This document shows positions 9,401-10,026 of a stretch of DNA of 10,026 bases, in pieces. The first letter of the stretch is position 1; the number at the start of each line of letters is the position of its first letter. Below the pieces are notes generated by a model. It was not told the DNA's origin. It made no database searches and saw only the letters and a list, made by a program, of their open reading frames with translations. The position numbers and the translations under genes are program-made. Source of the stretch: Cruorifilaria tuberocauda (lineage: Eukaryota > Nematoda > Chromadorea > Rhabditida > Onchocercidae); the NCBI GenBank assembly GCA_013365365.1, contig JABVXU010001108.1:1-10026 (forward strand), given 5' to 3'.

Positions 9401-10026
9401 AACAAGGAAGCATTAATATCATTAGCTAAAATTAATACAATTAACTTTCATCATTATTGTAATTTGTGTCGAAGGATTAATTTTGCATTTCAAAATATTT
9501 CAAGCGAATTCTTTCCTTAATAAATAAATTAAAAGTACATAAGTACTAGTAGTAACCAGAAATGTAAAAACAGGAACGATTTTAGGTGATAGTTGAGAGT
9601 ATAAAATGAATTAGGTCCAATCATGAAACTCATAATTGATTCTAGTTTAAGTTTCATTACTAATAACTTTAAATCAATTGAATTTGTAAGTCTTTTCAAA
9701 CAAACTGTTTTATTATTTTCGTTTTTTAAAATTATTTTTCAATTTTTATTGGTTAATATGCAGAAAAACTTTCCTTCTTTTTTTTGATAAATTTTTTCAA
9801 TTTTTTTTCTTTTCTCTTTCTGAAATTTGTTTGCAAACTTCATTTGAACCTTATCATTTTTTCATTTTTCAAATTTATCATTGAAAGTGAACATGAAATT
9901 CAGGTTGTTGTACGTAATTCATTAATTGGCGGTGTTTGGGGTAAAGAGGAAAGAGATGGTAAAATTCCGTTCGAGAGGGATAAAATGTTCGATATACAGT
10001 TGCACAATGAACAGGGTGCAATACAG
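6468..10026 (+). CDS. Tandem-repeat galectin (LEC-type), seven exons seen, 3' end outside window
   Basis: This gene encodes a beta-galactoside-binding lectin of the nematode two-domain galectin family. Such proteins lack a signal peptide, and none is visible here; they act in the cytosol or leave the cell by unconventional secretion. Splicing 6468-6497, 7029-7117, 7203-7290, 7743-7874, 8859-8966, 9163-9324 and 9904-10026 gives 244 codons without a stop. The first CRD spans about residues 12-147 and opens with LPYRSKLTE and PGQTLILKGK. The linker is YYPVPYESG (148-156). The second CRD runs from about 162 to the edge and contains LHFNPRFDEK and VWGKEER. In the second CRD the eight contact residues are intact (H195, N197, R199, V206, N208, W215, E218, R220). 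In the first only N73 and W80 remain; the others are N60, S62, F64, S71, K83 and K85. Family membership is certain from these motifs. Which lec paralogue it matches is not settled, so I give no symbol. About 35-40 C-terminal residues are missing at the right edge. Confidence 0.94.
6498..7028 (+). other. Galectin intron 1 (531 nt)
   Basis: The intron starts GTAATG and ends in a strong TTTTTCAG acceptor. It is AT-rich and contains several TGATAA-type words near 6637-6660. An open frame that runs through exon 1 into this intron to 6638 is rich in F, L and K and looks like chance read-through. Confidence 0.6.
7029..7117 (+). CDS. Galectin exon 2 (residues 11-40, start of N-terminal CRD)
   Basis: The exon encodes KLPYRSKLTERIAPGQTL and then ILKGKIADKAK, which are the first beta strands of the CRD and match the family's PGQTLxVKG landmark. 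The acceptor TTTTTCAG is strong. The donor is GTTCGT at 7118, which leaves two bases (AA) that join with the first G of exon 3 to make K40 and restore KKFDVGLH. The more usual-looking donor four bases later (GTAAAA at 7122) would break the frame. Confidence 0.9.
7118..7202 (+). other. Galectin intron 2 (85 nt, phase 2)
   Basis: This is the shortest intron of the gene and the only one not in phase 0. It starts GTTCGT and ends AATACAG. A second GT lies at 7122, making an overlapping pair of donors four bases apart. Confidence 0.85.
7203..7290 (+). CDS. Galectin exon 3 (residues 40-69, N-CRD core)
   Basis: The exon encodes FDVGLHRDSPDYSGGDVPL followed by NISMFFDKGK. In the family the second segment reads LHxxxRFDE; here the H, N and R positions are N60, S62 and F64. 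The FD of the RFDE motif is kept (F65, D66), so the alignment is not in doubt. The exon ends in phase 0 at donor GTTGTT; reading on meets a stop (TGA) within the next six codons. Confidence 0.92.
7291..7742 (+). other. Galectin intron 3 (452 nt)
   Basis: The intron starts GTTGTT and ends ATTTCAG. It contains two near-copies of an ATTAATTAATAATTAATCG-like sequence around 7500-7521 and 7660-7678. They flank about 140 bp that is visibly richer in G and C than the rest of the intron. Confidence 0.88.
7743..7874 (+). CDS. Galectin exon 4 (residues 70-113)
   Basis: The exon encodes ISFNTFSNNIWGKKEKQ, then the family segment PYKKGNAFDLRIRAHDNKF and ends VIYCDG. The conserved Asn and stacking Trp of the sugar site are present (N73, W80). 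The V, E and R contact positions are S71, K83 and K85. It is bounded by ATTTCAG and by a consensus GTAAGT donor, both phase 0. Confidence 0.94.
7888..7970 (+). promoter_or_regulatory. Cluster of ACTGATAA GATA-factor sites in intron 4
   Basis: The octamer ACTGATAA occurs at 7913-7920 on the + strand and at 7888-7895 and 7963-7970 on the - strand. The + copy continues directly into GATAAGATAA. ACTGATAA is the core of the binding site known for intestinal GATA factors of nematodes (ELT-2 in C. elegans). Spacing is 25 and 50 bp. I found only two other copies in the window (3127-3134 and 5271-5278). Enhancer function is inferred. Confidence 0.4.
8345..8403. repeat. 24-bp tandem repeat in intron 4
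   Basis: The unit starts ATACTTAAATTAATCCCTAA. It is present as two identical copies at 8345 and 8369 and a partial third at 8393. The identity of the copies suggests recent expansion. Confidence 0.9.
8410..8657. repeat. Diverged 103-bp direct duplication in intron 4
   Basis: Positions 8410-8512 align without gaps to 8555-8657 (offset 145). I count about 16 differences, mostly transitions, so identity is near 84%. The best conserved part is a 28-base run that includes TTAGAATTGATAATTATTTA. The segment TGATTTTACAGTATCAT after copy 1 recurs at 8746 after an extra stretch of about 74 nt. Confidence 0.85.
8859..8966 (+). CDS. Galectin exon 5 (residues 114-149, end of N-CRD)
   Basis: The exon encodes KEVKTFDYRVPL, a hydrophobic strand with VSIDGDATIDHVQW, and ends GGKYY. 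The RVPL, SIDGD and WGGKYY landmarks are standard for the end of the first domain of nematode tandem galectins. The acceptor is TATTTAG and the donor GTTAGT, both phase 0. Confidence 0.94.
8967..9162 (+). other. Galectin intron 5 (196 nt)
   Basis: The intron starts GTTAGT and ends TATTTTAG. It splits the linker between YY and PVPYESG, so it falls close to the boundary between the two CRDs. Confidence 0.92.
9163..9324 (+). CDS. Galectin exon 6 (residues 150-203, linker and first half of C-CRD)
   Basis: The exon encodes the linker PVPYESGIVDGG, then LLPGKSLFITGMPEKRSKRF, NINLLKQNGDIVLHFN and PRFDEK. The H, N and R of the sugar site (H195, N197, R199) are canonical. Unlike the N-terminal CRD, no intron interrupts the KRF segment (the equivalent of KK|F at residue 40). 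The donor is GTTAGA, phase 0. Confidence 0.96.
9325..9903 (+). other. Galectin intron 6 (579 nt)
   Basis: The intron starts GTTAGA and ends AAATTCAG. Its last 200 nt contain long T-rich runs (around 9775-9825). I see no gene or ordered repeat inside it. Confidence 0.92.
9904..10026 (+). CDS. Galectin exon 7 (residues 204-244, cut by window edge)
   Basis: The exon encodes VVVRNSLIGGVWGKEERDGK followed by IPFERDKMFDIQLHNEQG and AIQ at the edge. V206, N208, W215, E218 and R220 complete the canonical sugar site of the C-terminal CRD. The frame is open to the last base, so the final strands of the domain and the stop codon lie to the right. Confidence 0.95.

Overview
The window looks like nuclear DNA from a parasitic nematode. 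It is extremely AT-rich, with many homopolymer runs and simple repeats and almost no open frames. Its one recognisable gene is split by GT-AG introns whose acceptors end in TTTCAG, TTTTAG or similar, and it encodes a galectin of the nematode tandem-repeat (LEC-1/32-kDa) type. The long AT-rich introns make a spirurid or filarial worm my best guess, but that is inference; the sequence does not fix the genus.

Layout. Positions 1 to about 6400 contain no gene I can support. They hold AT-rich spacer with an (AT) tract near 770, a (CA) tract near 2300, an ATTT-rich block near 4200, a degenerate 30-bp repeat near 4880, some small hairpins, and a 46-bp tandem repeat at 6099-6240. At 6403-6408 there is a TTTCAG acceptor that could take a spliced leader. 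The galectin gene follows on the + strand, from 6468 past the right edge at 10026. Its seven exons in the window are 6468-6497, 7029-7117, 7203-7290, 7743-7874, 8859-8966, 9163-9324 and 9904-10026. Joined, they give 732 nt with no stop, or 244 residues. The family usually runs to about 280, so roughly 35-40 C-terminal residues lie outside.

The protein has two galectin carbohydrate-recognition domains (CRDs) joined by a PVPYESG linker. The C-terminal CRD keeps all eight standard sugar-contact residues. The N-terminal CRD keeps the fold's landmarks but has replaced six of the eight. I think this asymmetry is the most interesting protein-level signal. At the DNA level the most interesting signal is a cluster of ACTGATAA (GATA-factor, ELT-2-like) sites at the start of intron 4. 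Four of the six introns also begin GTT rather than GTA or GTG.
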